DNA of 59,175 bases from Lachnospiraceae bacterium (GTDB lineage Bacteria; Bacillota; Clostridia; Lachnospirales; Lachnospiraceae), in contig JAAVZI010000024.1 in assembly GCA_022791575.1 (NCBI GenBank), forward strand, positions 1 through 59,175, in the 5' to 3' direction. Each line of letters starts with the position of its first letter. Within the stretch, counting starts at the first letter, position 1. The notes below the pieces were generated by a model, which saw only the letters and a program-made list of their open reading frames with translations, was not told the DNA's origin and did no database searches. Both the position numbers and the translations under genes were made by a program. Positions 18,365 through 26,888 of this stretch are shown here, one piece after another.

Positions 18365-20652
18365 AATTCCTCCTGTTCTGCCGCAGAGTCGATCGGTTTT
18401 TCTTTCATCCGTTCCTTGTATTCCATACACAGCATGGTAATGTCGTCGAATTGCGGCGCCTCTCCTACAAATGCATCAATATCCGCCTTCACAGCCGGAA
18501 GCAGTTCAGACGGTGCTGCCTGCACATTTCGATTCAAAATCATTTCCAGCCGTTCCATGCCGTAAAGCTCTTTCTCTCCATTGGTTGCCTCAGTGACACC
18601 ATCCGTATACTGAAACAATCTATCACCAGGTTCTAACTGTATGGTTCCACATTTATAACACATTCCCTCCATACCTGCTAATACAAAAGCTGCACGAATT
18701 TTGTAAAGTTCATAATTCTTGCCTGCTTTACAGATATATGGAGGTTCATGTCCTGCATTGACGAACGTCAGTTCTCCTGTAACCAAATCCAGAACTCCTT
18801 CAAATGCCGTAATAAACAGTCCCTCACTGTTGGATTCGCACAAAAGTTCATTGACCTCTGTAAATACTTCACCCAAATCACGGTCCGGTCTGGTATGATC
18901 TTTTATCAGCGTTTTCCCGATCACCATAAACAGGGCAGCAGGAACTCCCTTACCTGATACGTCTGCCATTACAATTGCCAGATGGCGTTCATCTACCATA
19001 AAGAAATCATAGAAATCACCGCCGACTTCCTTAGCCGGGTCCATGGTCGCATAGATGTCGAACTCCTGCCGGTCAGGAAATGCCGGGAAAATACAAGGCA
19101 GCATGGAGGCTTGAATATTTCTGGCAATATCCAGTTCCGTTCCAATCCGTTCTTTTTCTGCTGTTACCTGTGACAGATTCTGAATATATTCTTTCAGACT
19201 TTCCGTCATATGGTTAAATGCCTCGCCAAGCAGTGCCGTTTCATCGTCGGAATCTACTTGAATACGGTAATCCAGATTGCCGCTGCTAATCGTCTCTGCT
19301 CCCTCAGTCAGAGTATAGATTGGCCTGGTCAGCCGTTTGGCAAACTGATTAGACAAGAGAATCACCAATAGCGTAATTACCAAAGCGACGCCAATAAACA
19401 TTCCTGCAATCAGCATCATTTTACTATTTATATCCTCAATAGTCAGCTGCGTAATGGTATTGATATGATCCTGCAGATCCTCAATCGGAGTTACAATCGA
19501 AGCATCGTCTAAGCCAATCACAGTTACCATAACCCAATCGGTAACACTTAGGGGCGACCAGGCAAGATAAGATTCCTTTCCATCCAATGTTACTTGAGAA
19601 ATACCTGAGCCACTGTTAGAAATCTGTTCTATAATATCAGTCAATTCTTTGTTTCTGCTCTGCAGCAAATTATCATGAAATCGGTTAATTTCACTATTTC
19701 CATCCGAATTGGCATTAGCAATTACATTCATACCGTCAGTATTAATTAAAAACGCATATCCGCTCTCTCCAATCGTAGTACTCTGTACCATCTTCTTAAT
19801 ATTTTCAATCAGGCCGCCGCTTCCGGCCACTCCTGCCAGATGTCCATCCACATAAACCGGCATAGCGCAGATTAACGCATCACCCCGTCCGGAACTGTCC
19901 TGTATAGGATTGGTCCAGTATACCTCTCCTTCTTTTTTCTTAGATGCCTGCTGATACCAAGCAGACTCACGAGCGTCATATTCTACCATAGAAGTAGTCA
20001 GTGTATCAGCCAATACATCAATACCTGAAGACTGTATACAGAAATAAGTGGCGCCAATACCGCTGTAAGTGCCATCTCCATTATCGAAATTACGGATTCC
20101 TCCCAGCGCTCCTTCCAAATAAAAGGCAAGATATAAATCCCTTCTCATCTCTTCTGTCAAAGATTTTTCATCTAATTGCGCTTCCACAATCACGCCATTT
20201 TCTTCTATAATAGAAGCTGGGTCCATAACTGCACGTGGTGCACGCAGATGATAGGAAAAGGTTCCCAAAGTTTCTTTTGGATAATTGCAGGAAAAATCAA
20301 AGGTATTGATCGGCAGGCTTTGGACGGAACGATTCTGAATATATTTTTCTGGGTTTGCATAGATATCATGTGCCGTCATTGCCACCAGTCTTGTCTGGTT
20401 TAGGATCAAGTTCAGACTGATATCTGCCAGACTGCTTTTATTTTCTGCCAGTGCTTTTAATTCCTCCTGTTTTTGTATACGCAGAGCATCCGTGGCATCT
20501 TTCACTGTCTGGTCATTCAGACCTTGTAGACTGTCAGTGGTATTTTTACGAATGCTTTGAATATTCAGCCCCGAAACCAGACCCAAAAGCAATATAGAAG
20601 CCAGAGATATCGTTAAGATCAGCCGCACCACTTTGTTTTTAATTGTTTTCAA
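18361..20652 (-). CDS. SpoIIE/RsbU-type PP2C phosphatase with extracytoplasmic sensor and HAMP, 763 aa
   Basis: Membrane phosphatase that would dephosphorylate the STAS antagonist in response to an outside signal. A helix at about 9-30 is followed by a dCache-like sensor (about 35-400, with YARESAWYQQASKKKEGEVY), a second helix at about 408-432 and a HAMP domain (FAKRLTRPIYTL). The PP2C domain shows EVGGDFYDFF, ADVSGKGVPAALF, FQYTDGVTEA and FDDITML, so all metal-binding aspartates are present. The start is a TTG at 20652 after AAGGAG. It is translationally coupled to the RsbW-like kinase. Confidence 0.93.
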   Translation of the reverse strand: MKTIKNKVVRLILTISLASILLLGLVSGLNIQSIRKNTTDSLQGLNDQTVKDATDALRIQKQEELKALAENKSSLADISLNLILNQTRLVAMTAHDIYANPEKYIQNRSVQSLPINTFDFSCNYPKETLGTFSYHLRAPRAVMDPASIIEENGVIVEAQLDEKSLTEEMRRDLYLAFYLEGALGGIRNFDNGDGTYSGIGATYFCIQSSGIDVLADTLTTSMVEYDARESAWYQQASKKKEGEVYWTNPIQDSSGRGDALICAMPVYVDGHLAGVAGSGGLIENIKKMVQSTTIGESGYAFLINTDGMNVIANANSDGNSEINRFHDNLLQSRNKELTDIIEQISNSGSGISQVTLDGKESYLAWSPLSVTDWVMVTVIGLDDASIVTPIEDLQDHINTITQLTIEDINSKMMLIAGMFIGVALVITLLVILLSNQFAKRLTRPIYTLTEGAETISSGNLDYRIQVDSDDETALLGEAFNHMTESLKEYIQNLSQVTAEKERIGTELDIARNIQASMLPCIFPAFPDRQEFDIYATMDPAKEVGGDFYDFFMVDERHLAIVMADVSGKGVPAALFMVIGKTLIKDHTRPDRDLGEVFTEVNELLCESNSEGLFITAFEGVLDLVTGELTFVNAGHEPPYICKAGKNYELYKIRAAFVLAGMEGMCYKCGTIQLEPGDRLFQYTDGVTEATNGEKELYGMERLEMILNRNVQAAPSELLPAVKADIDAFVGEAPQFDDITMLCMEYKERMKEKPIDSAAEQEEL

Positions 20653-20692
20653 TTCGAACCGTCTCCTTTCTGAAACTGATAATATTGGTGAC

Positions 20693-20722
20693 TGCGAAAG
20701 TCATATCCAAACTCTGATAAGA
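20693..20722. repeat. Short remnant of the interspersed repeat
   Basis: TGCGAAAGTCATATCCAAAC followed by TCTGA joins the left-end and right-end motifs of the family with the stem and loop deleted. Confidence 0.4.
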
Positions 20723-20730
20723 AAAAGGAT

Positions 20731-21750
20731 TCATAGATAAGATATATGTTCCTTAATATAAGATAAAAGCCAAATACCGCTCTCCTGTAAATGGATATCT
20801 TCATAACGTATCTTTTGTTTGCCGATATAAGCCAGCAGCATATATTCTTCCAAGGTCTGCAGCGGTTTTAATCCCGTAAAGAAAAATCCTGCCTGCTGCA
20901 GTAATTCATAGGCATATAAAGCGGCAGGATCTTTTATATTCAGGTAGCAAAGGATTGTGGCATCTTTTTGGCGGCTGATTATATCCATTTTCTGATGCAG
21001 CAGACTTGGAAAATCAGTACCTATTTTCTGCACTGTTACTATGTGCGAATGATGTATTTTTTCAATCTTCCATGTTAGAATCGTTTGGACTGTATCTGGT
21101 GTGTTTCCCTTTGTCTGAATCTTACATTCTACTCCAAGCTGCTGATAGATGCTGCGAACAGCCTCTTTGTGTTCCGACGGACAATAAATCAGACCTGTCT
21201 TTTGTACCTCCTGGCGGCGGCACATCAGTGCCTGGCTCATTTTACCTTCTTTTGCAAGGGGCAGCCGCGGAACCATAATGGAATTGCGATAGAGCATTAG
21301 ACGTATACCACAGTATACAAAGCCCCTGCGGACCAGACTGCCCTGACTGACGGTATTGTGGGTCATCACATCCGCATAAAACGAAGAAAGGCCGCCCTGC
21401 TTTTCCAGGAATTCGAACAAATGTTCTTCTTGCATTCTGCCGATTCCCATTCCTCGATACTGTTCTTTTACGACGCGCAGCAGCAAAAGTCCGCTTCCTG
21501 TAAATTCTTCATCAAAGCGAACCGCCGAAGTGCTTACGATTTCTCCTTGCGGGGTCAGACCACACAGCACAAGCATCTGTCCGCTTTGACATTTTTCCAG
21601 AAGAAACGACTCTTCCAAATATTCCTTATAAGGATAGCCATCGCCATAAAAGTCTTGGATACAGCGGCAGAATTCCGCTCCATCTCCTTTGCAGAATGGG
21701 CGGAATGTAATTTCTGCGCAGCGATTTGACTCGTGATGTTTAAATTTCAA
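20731..21750 (-). CDS. GNAT-family N-acetyltransferase, 339 aa
   Basis: Acetyl-CoA-dependent transferase of unknown substrate. The GNAT core lies in the first half: RVVKEQYRGMGIGRMQEEHL (acetyl-CoA loop, about 110-130) and a final strand with SLVRRGFVYCGIRL. The second half (about 180-339) is an extra domain of unknown fold. The longest frame begins at 21783, but the TTG at 21750 has GGAGGG seven bases upstream and the earlier ATG has none, so 21750 is used. It lies inside the partner-switching/transporter run; its role there is unknown. Confidence 0.82.
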   Translation of the reverse strand: MKFKHHESNRCAEITFRPFCKGDGAEFCRCIQDFYGDGYPYKEYLEESFLLEKCQSGQMLVLCGLTPQGEIVSTSAVRFDEEFTGSGLLLLRVVKEQYRGMGIGRMQEEHLFEFLEKQGGLSSFYADVMTHNTVSQGSLVRRGFVYCGIRLMLYRNSIMVPRLPLAKEGKMSQALMCRRQEVQKTGLIYCPSEHKEAVRSIYQQLGVECKIQTKGNTPDTVQTILTWKIEKIHHSHIVTVQKIGTDFPSLLHQKMDIISRQKDATILCYLNIKDPAALYAYELLQQAGFFFTGLKPLQTLEEYMLLAYIGKQKIRYEDIHLQESGIWLLSYIKEHISYL

Positions 21751-21779
21751 ATATATCCCTCCATTCGGCGTAATAGGAT

Positions 21780-23546
21780 TCAAAATTGAATCAGCAGGTT
21801 ATTGGTTCCGAAGGTTTCATGAAACTCTATTTTATCTGCCGTCCCTGCAATCATCTTAATTCCCAATAAACAATCCATCATCTCCTCATTATCCCGATTT
21901 TCCTCATAAAAACGCAGTGGGTCAAAGATTTTACCGGAATTACGGATACGCAGAAGAACATGTTCTCCAATCTTTTTGATACGTATATCAATAAACTGTT
22001 CTTTTTTACGTTCCATACAGTAAGTAATGATAACAGTCAGCATTTCCTCCAATGCCAAACTGACACGCATAGTTAGTTTAGGCGCAATTTCTGAGGACTC
22101 ACAGAAATCCGTAATCTTATTGGACGCAAACATAACAGATTCCAGCGTATTTTTTACGGAAAATGAAATCTCTCCCTCTCCTTCACCTGACGTATCTAAA
22201 AGATAAAAGTCTAGGGATGGTACACGGCGGCGTAGTCTGTAAATGACAGCGAGAATGGTTAAAAAAGCTGCAAAATCCGCGACAGCAAGTCCCAGCCAGA
22301 TTCCGTTGATTCCTATATAGCTGCCAAGCAGAAGTACGGCTGGACCCAGATAGAGGCACAGACGCAGTACTAATATCAAATTAGACAGCATGGAACGCCG
22401 AATCGTATTAAAATACCCAGAGAACATCAAGTTGGGAAATGCAAATAAAAAGCTGACTGAAAGACAAAGCAATGCGCTCTGGCTTCCCTGTTTGGCCGCT
22501 GCTTCTGTTATATTAAAAAGGAAACAGAGCAGATCCGGAAATAAAGCAATACATGCTGAAAAAATTAAAGTCAGGATTGCACCGGTCTGCAGTGCCCTTC
22601 GACATACCCCTCGTATGCTTTCGTTATCCATTTCTCCCAGAAATACTCCAACAATCGGCATCAAGGCTGAGGCTGCTCCGATGATTACTCCAGTCAGTAG
22701 ATCGGAAACACTTTTTATCAAGGAGAATACAGGAAGATATGCCTCGGCGCCGATCCGCAGAATCACCGCATTGATCATGAGTATTTTTAGAGCGTTCAGC
22801 AGATTATTACAGCCATTTGGACTTCCGCAGATCACGATTTCTCCTAACTGTTTCCAATTAAAACAATTTTTCACCAATCGTGTATTCTTGGTTCTATTAA
22901 ACATCAGATAGAAACCCAGAAGCGCTGTAATAGTCATAGAAAGCCCGGTTGCAATACTTGCACCCTTCATTCCCATTTGAAACAACGGTGACATAAAAAG
23001 CCAGGTCAGCAGCACATTCAGCGCACCGGACAGCAGAAACAGCATAGAAGAAGCCTGCGGTTTTCCTTCTATTTTCAAGAAGTTCAGCGGCAGATAAATA
23101 AATAAAGTCCCACTGCCGCCAATAATATACCAGTATAGATAATCTTCTGTATATGCCTTTACTGTTCCGGTTCCACCTAACAGGGAAAGCAGCGGTTCAA
23201 ACAATAACAGTGCCAGAACGGTTGTAACAATACTGACCAAAACTAACAGCCAGAAAGACAGCGTGAATAGTTTTCGGTAACCGTCATAATCGCCTTTTCC
23301 AATAGAAAGATTGGCTGCAATGGAACCACCCATACCAATCACTGCGCCGATTGTATAATAGAACAAACTGACAGGACTTACCAGCGACATTGCCGAAAGC
23401 CCTGTCTCACCGAGATACCGTCCCACAATCACGGTATCAATCATTCCGCCCATACTAGCTGCCAGCATAGACAAAATGGAGGCAATCACATATTTACTGT
23501 ATATGGTTTTTAAGAAAAAATTATTGCGGTGAAGTTCCTGTTCCAT
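21780..23546 (-). CDS. MATE-type carrier fused to an RsbW-like ATPase domain, 588 aa
   Basis: Residues 1-440 are a MATE/polysaccharide-flippase carrier of twelve helices (SMLAASMGGMIDTVIVGRYL, then GETGLSAMSLVSPV). Residues about 455-588 are a cytoplasmic GHKL ATPase of the anti-sigma type: N-box LALEEMLTVIITY, a degenerate G1 IRNSGKIFDPL and G2 LLGIKMIAG. Ordinary MATE proteins stop near 450. The gene starts 2-3 bases after the STAS gene. The likely idea, as inference, is that carrier activity is gated by a partner-switching interaction with the STAS protein. The NSG in G1 may mean weak or no ATP hydrolysis. Confidence 0.88.
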   Translation of the reverse strand: MEQELHRNNFFLKTIYSKYVIASILSMLAASMGGMIDTVIVGRYLGETGLSAMSLVSPVSLFYYTIGAVIGMGGSIAANLSIGKGDYDGYRKLFTLSFWLLVLVSIVTTVLALLLFEPLLSLLGGTGTVKAYTEDYLYWYIIGGSGTLFIYLPLNFLKIEGKPQASSMLFLLSGALNVLLTWLFMSPLFQMGMKGASIATGLSMTITALLGFYLMFNRTKNTRLVKNCFNWKQLGEIVICGSPNGCNNLLNALKILMINAVILRIGAEAYLPVFSLIKSVSDLLTGVIIGAASALMPIVGVFLGEMDNESIRGVCRRALQTGAILTLIFSACIALFPDLLCFLFNITEAAAKQGSQSALLCLSVSFLFAFPNLMFSGYFNTIRRSMLSNLILVLRLCLYLGPAVLLLGSYIGINGIWLGLAVADFAAFLTILAVIYRLRRRVPSLDFYLLDTSGEGEGEISFSVKNTLESVMFASNKITDFCESSEIAPKLTMRVSLALEEMLTVIITYCMERKKEQFIDIRIKKIGEHVLLRIRNSGKIFDPLRFYEENRDNEEMMDCLLGIKMIAGTADKIEFHETFGTNNLLIQF

Positions 23547-23548
23547 TG

Positions 23549-23848
23549 TTAATTCTCAATCGTCAAAATATCCGCAAACCCTGTAACTTCAAAGATCTCC
23601 ATAATCGTCTCATTGACATGCACCACTTTCATGCTCCCCTGCTTCTTCATAGTCTTCTGCGCACCCAGCAGAATCCGCAGTCCAGCCGAAGACAGATACT
23701 CCAGCTCCGCCATATCGAACACCAGTTCCTCCACGCCGTCTAAGCTGCTCTGCAGAACCTTTTCCAGCTCCGGTGCTGTTGTCGTATCCAGACGTCCCTC
23801 CAGTGCCAGTCCCAATTGATTTCCATTCACATTTTTTGTAATCTTCAT
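23549..23848 (-). CDS. STAS-domain anti-sigma factor antagonist, 99 aa
   Basis: Small single-domain STAS protein (RsbV/SpoIIAA fold). The conserved loop YLSSAGLRILLG places Ser54 at the position phosphorylated in SpoIIAA (Ser58). It would be phosphorylated by an RsbW-like kinase and dephosphorylated by the PP2C enzyme; both are encoded downstream in the same run. It sits between the two transporter-ATPase fusion genes, and binding to either fused ATPase domain is a reasonable inference. Confidence 0.92.
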   Translation of the reverse strand: MKITKNVNGNQLGLALEGRLDTTTAPELEKVLQSSLDGVEELVFDMAELEYLSSAGLRILLGAQKTMKKQGSMKVVHVNETIMEIFEVTGFADILTIEN

Positions 23849-23917
23849 AATTTTACCTCATTTCCTTTCATTCTTTCAATATATCCCCCAGTACATCCTA
23901 TTCACCTCTACAACCCA

Positions 23918-25513
23918 TCACATCCCCCCTCTGTGCTTCTTACCATGCAGCCGCTCCAGATCCAGCATGCCGAGTGAGCCGGACGAATCCACCAGCTCCG
24001 CCTGCAGACAAAACAAATTTACAGCCGTAGCGGGGAATTCCAGAATCACATTCAGGGCAACGGTCAGCGCAATCGCCTCCGTAGGGATGCCCAGCTGCAT
24101 AAAGAGAATCGTAAAGCAGGTCAGGCCTCCCCCCGCAACCGGGGGCGCGGCAATCGAAAGCACCACAGTGGTCAGCCAGGCCAAAAACAGCCAGGCGGGC
24201 GTTACCGGCACGCCGTAAAGACCCGCCATGCAGATACCCGCGCTTAGAAACAGCACGGCAGCCCCTGGCTTAAATACCACCTGCCCCAGGGGGATGCCAA
24301 AGCTGACAATACTGTGGTCAATCCCCAGCTCTTTCTCACATGTTTCTACATTTGTAGAAAAAGCTGCTGATGATGAATCCGTTGTAAGGCCGATCAAAAA
24401 CACCGGCAGCAGTTTCTTAATCAGCGTCAAGGGGGGCGTTTTCCTACGGATACAGACCAGCCCCGTATAAGCCGCCAGCAGCACGATCGATCCAATCAGC
24501 TGCAGCAGCAGCCACTGATAAGCGTTCAGCAGCATCGATAAACGGCTGCTGACCAGCATATTAAACAGACTGCAGAAGATAAAAAATGGCACCAGAACGC
24601 CAACGCCTTCCATCACCAATTGAATCAGCGCATTGGCCTGTTCCATAACAGAAGCCACTACAGCCACACGGTTTCCTAACACAAGCAGCGCCATACCAAA
24701 TATAATCGCCAAAAAGACAATCTGCATAGGATTGCCTTGCAAAAACGGCGACAGCATATTATCCGGCACAATGTCCAGAATCATTTCCTGCAGCCCTGAC
24801 AGCTCCAGCGAACCGCCCCCTCCAGAGACCGTCCGAAAAAACGGCAAAAGCGCCACCAATACCAGTAATGTCCATACAAACGGCAGCAGCAAAAAACGCA
24901 GGATCATCCGTTTTCCAACCCTGCCCAGAGTAGCCAAGTCTCCCAGGCCATAGATTCCGCAGATAACAGAAAGGAAAATCATCGGTCCGGCGACTGCCGA
25001 CAAAAAGCCCATTGCAGTGTCAAACAACGGCGTCACCAGCTGTTTTGAGAAAAAAAGCCCAGTAGAGTCCGGCAGCAGCTGGCACATCCCGCCGCAGAAT
25101 AGAGCCAGCACAATAGCCGCCGCCAGAGGAAATATCTGCAGCTTCTTCCTTTTCCTCGGTGTAAATACAACCACATTTTTCCCATTCTTATACTGCCACG
25201 TAGGAAGCACACCCATACCAGCGAGAATGCCCCGCAGAATCTCACTGTCCGGCTGCCCGCCGGCCTCAATAACATCCAGCCCCTCACCCGGAATCGACAG
25301 TTCCAGGCGCAGACGGGTAAGGCGTTTCAGGCAGCGCAGGGAAAAGACGGCCTCCGTGCCAAAAACTTCCTGGTATTTCAGCAGCGTTTCCTCCACAGCC
25401 AGCTTCATACGCACAAGCTCTGCCGACTCCAGCCCCTCCTGATAGAGAAATTCCTCTACCCTATAGCTGGCCTGATCAATATGACCATTAGTCAGTTTGA
25501 TATCTTTCATCAT
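23918..25513 (-). CDS. Dicarboxylate/amino acid:cation symporter (SDF) with N-terminal ATPase-like domain, 531 aa
   Basis: Residues 1-125 resemble a degenerate RsbW-type ATPase: LVRMKLAVEETLLKY matches the N-box helix, while G1 and G2 are poorly kept. Residues about 130-520 are a sodium:dicarboxylate symporter with the serine-rich signature GLTTDSSSAAFSTN and the following FGIPLGQVVFKPGAAVLF. Usual SDF proteins are about 410-430 residues with no such head. It lies four bases from the lipoprotein gene upstream and 69 bases before the STAS gene. With the MATE fusion, it is the second carrier in the run joined to this kind of domain. Confidence 0.85.
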   Translation of the reverse strand: MMKDIKLTNGHIDQASYRVEEFLYQEGLESAELVRMKLAVEETLLKYQEVFGTEAVFSLRCLKRLTRLRLELSIPGEGLDVIEAGGQPDSEILRGILAGMGVLPTWQYKNGKNVVVFTPRKRKKLQIFPLAAAIVLALFCGGMCQLLPDSTGLFFSKQLVTPLFDTAMGFLSAVAGPMIFLSVICGIYGLGDLATLGRVGKRMILRFLLLPFVWTLLVLVALLPFFRTVSGGGGSLELSGLQEMILDIVPDNMLSPFLQGNPMQIVFLAIIFGMALLVLGNRVAVVASVMEQANALIQLVMEGVGVLVPFFIFCSLFNMLVSSRLSMLLNAYQWLLLQLIGSIVLLAAYTGLVCIRRKTPPLTLIKKLLPVFLIGLTTDSSSAAFSTNVETCEKELGIDHSIVSFGIPLGQVVFKPGAAVLFLSAGICMAGLYGVPVTPAWLFLAWLTTVVLSIAAPPVAGGGLTCFTILFMQLGIPTEAIALTVALNVILEFPATAVNLFCLQAELVDSSGSLGMLDLERLHGKKHRGGM

Positions 25514-25516
25514 TCA

Positions 25517-25936
25517 TTACTCCACAAATTCCAGGTTTGCCGCTGCTTCTTCTACCAAGACAGAATCCAGATGAAGCACCTGTTTGATCTCGGAAGCAAC
25601 GTCTGCTGCCTCATCTTTACTAATCTGCAGCATCGTATACACCAGCGTATCATTTTTCCTGACAGCCCCATCCTCCGTATAGGCGCCGAAAGCACAATAC
25701 TCGGTAAAACCAAAGCCTTCTCTCGTAATAATGTCCTGTATCTTCCCGCGCGCGTCCTCCAAGGACACTTCCTGCTGGCCCGAATCGGCATCGTTCAGAC
25801 CGACATAGACGCGGTAATAGAATTCCTGCTGACTTTCCGGCTGCTGAGTGCCGCAGGCAGTAAACAGCAGCATTAACAGGGTCAGAACTACAACCCGTAG
25901 GGATACTTGTGACAGTCTTTTAAGTTTTTGATTCAT
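25517..25936 (-). CDS. Small lipoprotein, 139 aa
   Basis: A signal peptide with lipobox LLFTACG (cysteine near residue 28 from the chosen start) and a charged exported domain of about 110 residues rich in acidic residues. No family recognised. The ATG at 25936 (MNQKLKRLSQ) has AAAGG about ten bases before it; the longer frame from 25984 has no ribosome site. Placed between the ECF sigma gene and the SDF symporter, it may be a target or sensor of that set. Confidence 0.75.
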   Translation of the reverse strand: MNQKLKRLSQVSLRVVVLTLLMLLFTACGTQQPESQQEFYYRVYVGLNDADSGQQEVSLEDARGKIQDIITREGFGFTEYCAFGAYTEDGAVRKNDTLVYTMLQISKDEAADVASEIKQVLHLDSVLVEEAAANLEFVE

Positions 25937-26034
25937 TGTATTGATTCCTTTCTTTTTATTAATTGTTCGGCATTTGTGAAACATTGATTGCCTATCAGCG
26001 TTTACACAATAAACACTTCGGCAAATTTCATCGT

Positions 26035-26532
26035 TCAGACATGCTCCAGCCTCCCCCGCAGCTCTTTCAGCGCCCGGCTGTGCAGAAATTTAGCATAACT
26101 ATAAGAAATTCCCATCCGCTGCGCTGCAGCTTTCAGTGTATGGCCGCTGTAATAATGCAGAATAACCAGATCCCGCTCTTTCGGCGCAAGCTTCAGCAGG
26201 GCATCGGCCAACTCGTCTAATTGTTCGCTGCCAAGCAGCCGTTCTTCCACCTGCTCCCCAGATACCAGCTCCTCCGGCAGTTCATAGTGCTGCCGGGCCG
26301 TGCGGAAATAGTCGATCAGCGTATTCCTTGCAATCGTATAAATCCATGTAGAAATAGACGCTTTGCGCGCATCAAAGTCCGGCAGGGCCGAAAAAACTTT
26401 TACAAACACGCTCGAGACCAAATCCTCTGCCTCCTGCGGATTGGCGATTTTACCGGAAATGTAACGGCTGACCTTTTCCTTATATTCCAGATACAGCTGT
26501 TCCTGCCTGTTCCTTAAATTACTATCAATCAT
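26035..26532 (-). CDS. ECF-type RNA polymerase sigma factor, 165 aa
   Basis: Region 2 at about 14-80 (YISGKIANPQEAEDLVSSVF, STWIYTIARNTLIDYFR) and region 4 at about 108-160 (LLKLAPKERDLVILHYYSG, AAAQRMGISYSYAKFLHSRA). No extra domains. It overlaps the preceding small gene by eight bases. No classic anti-sigma gene with a membrane anchor is adjacent; the preceding 96-residue protein is a candidate regulator. Targets are unknown. Confidence 0.92.
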   Translation of the reverse strand: MIDSNLRNRQEQLYLEYKEKVSRYISGKIANPQEAEDLVSSVFVKVFSALPDFDARKASISTWIYTIARNTLIDYFRTARQHYELPEELVSGEQVEERLLGSEQLDELADALLKLAPKERDLVILHYYSGHTLKAAAQRMGISYSYAKFLHSRALKELRGRLEHV

Positions 26533-26815
26533 CCTGGTGATCCTCCAGTCTTACAGGAATCGGCAGTTCCCCGGCGGCATTCACCCGCTCCAGCTCTTCC
26601 TCCGACAGCTCCGGTATCTCCCTGTCTTTGTTATGCAAGCCAGCACTTATGCCTGCCCCTTTTTCTTCTGCCTTTGCAGCACGGTTTCCTGTGGACTTCT
26701 GCGAAACCATCTGTCCATACCGCTTCTCCGTATCTACAATCAGTGCTGACAGACGCAGATTCGGCTGAAACCGCTGATAATCAAATAAGTATTTCAGCAA
26801 ATGTTCCATAATCAT
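26525..26815 (-). CDS. Small protein coupled to the sigma factor, 96 aa
   Basis: Not recognised. The N-terminal 35 residues are hydrophobic/aromatic (LLKYLFDYQRFQPNL), the middle is basic and flexible, and the end holds IPELSEEELERVNAAGELP, which resembles the tail of Nif11-type RiPP leaders (ELSDDELNAVAGG in the precursor 2.6 kb upstream). The start may be ATG 26815 or ATG 26809. The 8-base overlap with the sigma gene suggests coupled translation, as for a sigma regulator. It could be either a regulator or a leader-like peptide. Confidence 0.6.
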   Translation of the reverse strand: MIMEHLLKYLFDYQRFQPNLRLSALIVDTEKRYGQMVSQKSTGNRAAKAEEKGAGISAGLHNKDREIPELSEEELERVNAAGELPIPVRLEDHQDD

Positions 26816-26888
26816 TTACCTGGTTCTCTTTCTCCACCTAAATCTTCTCTTCGCTCCACTCATTCCCACCGCCATCTTACGCTGCCCC

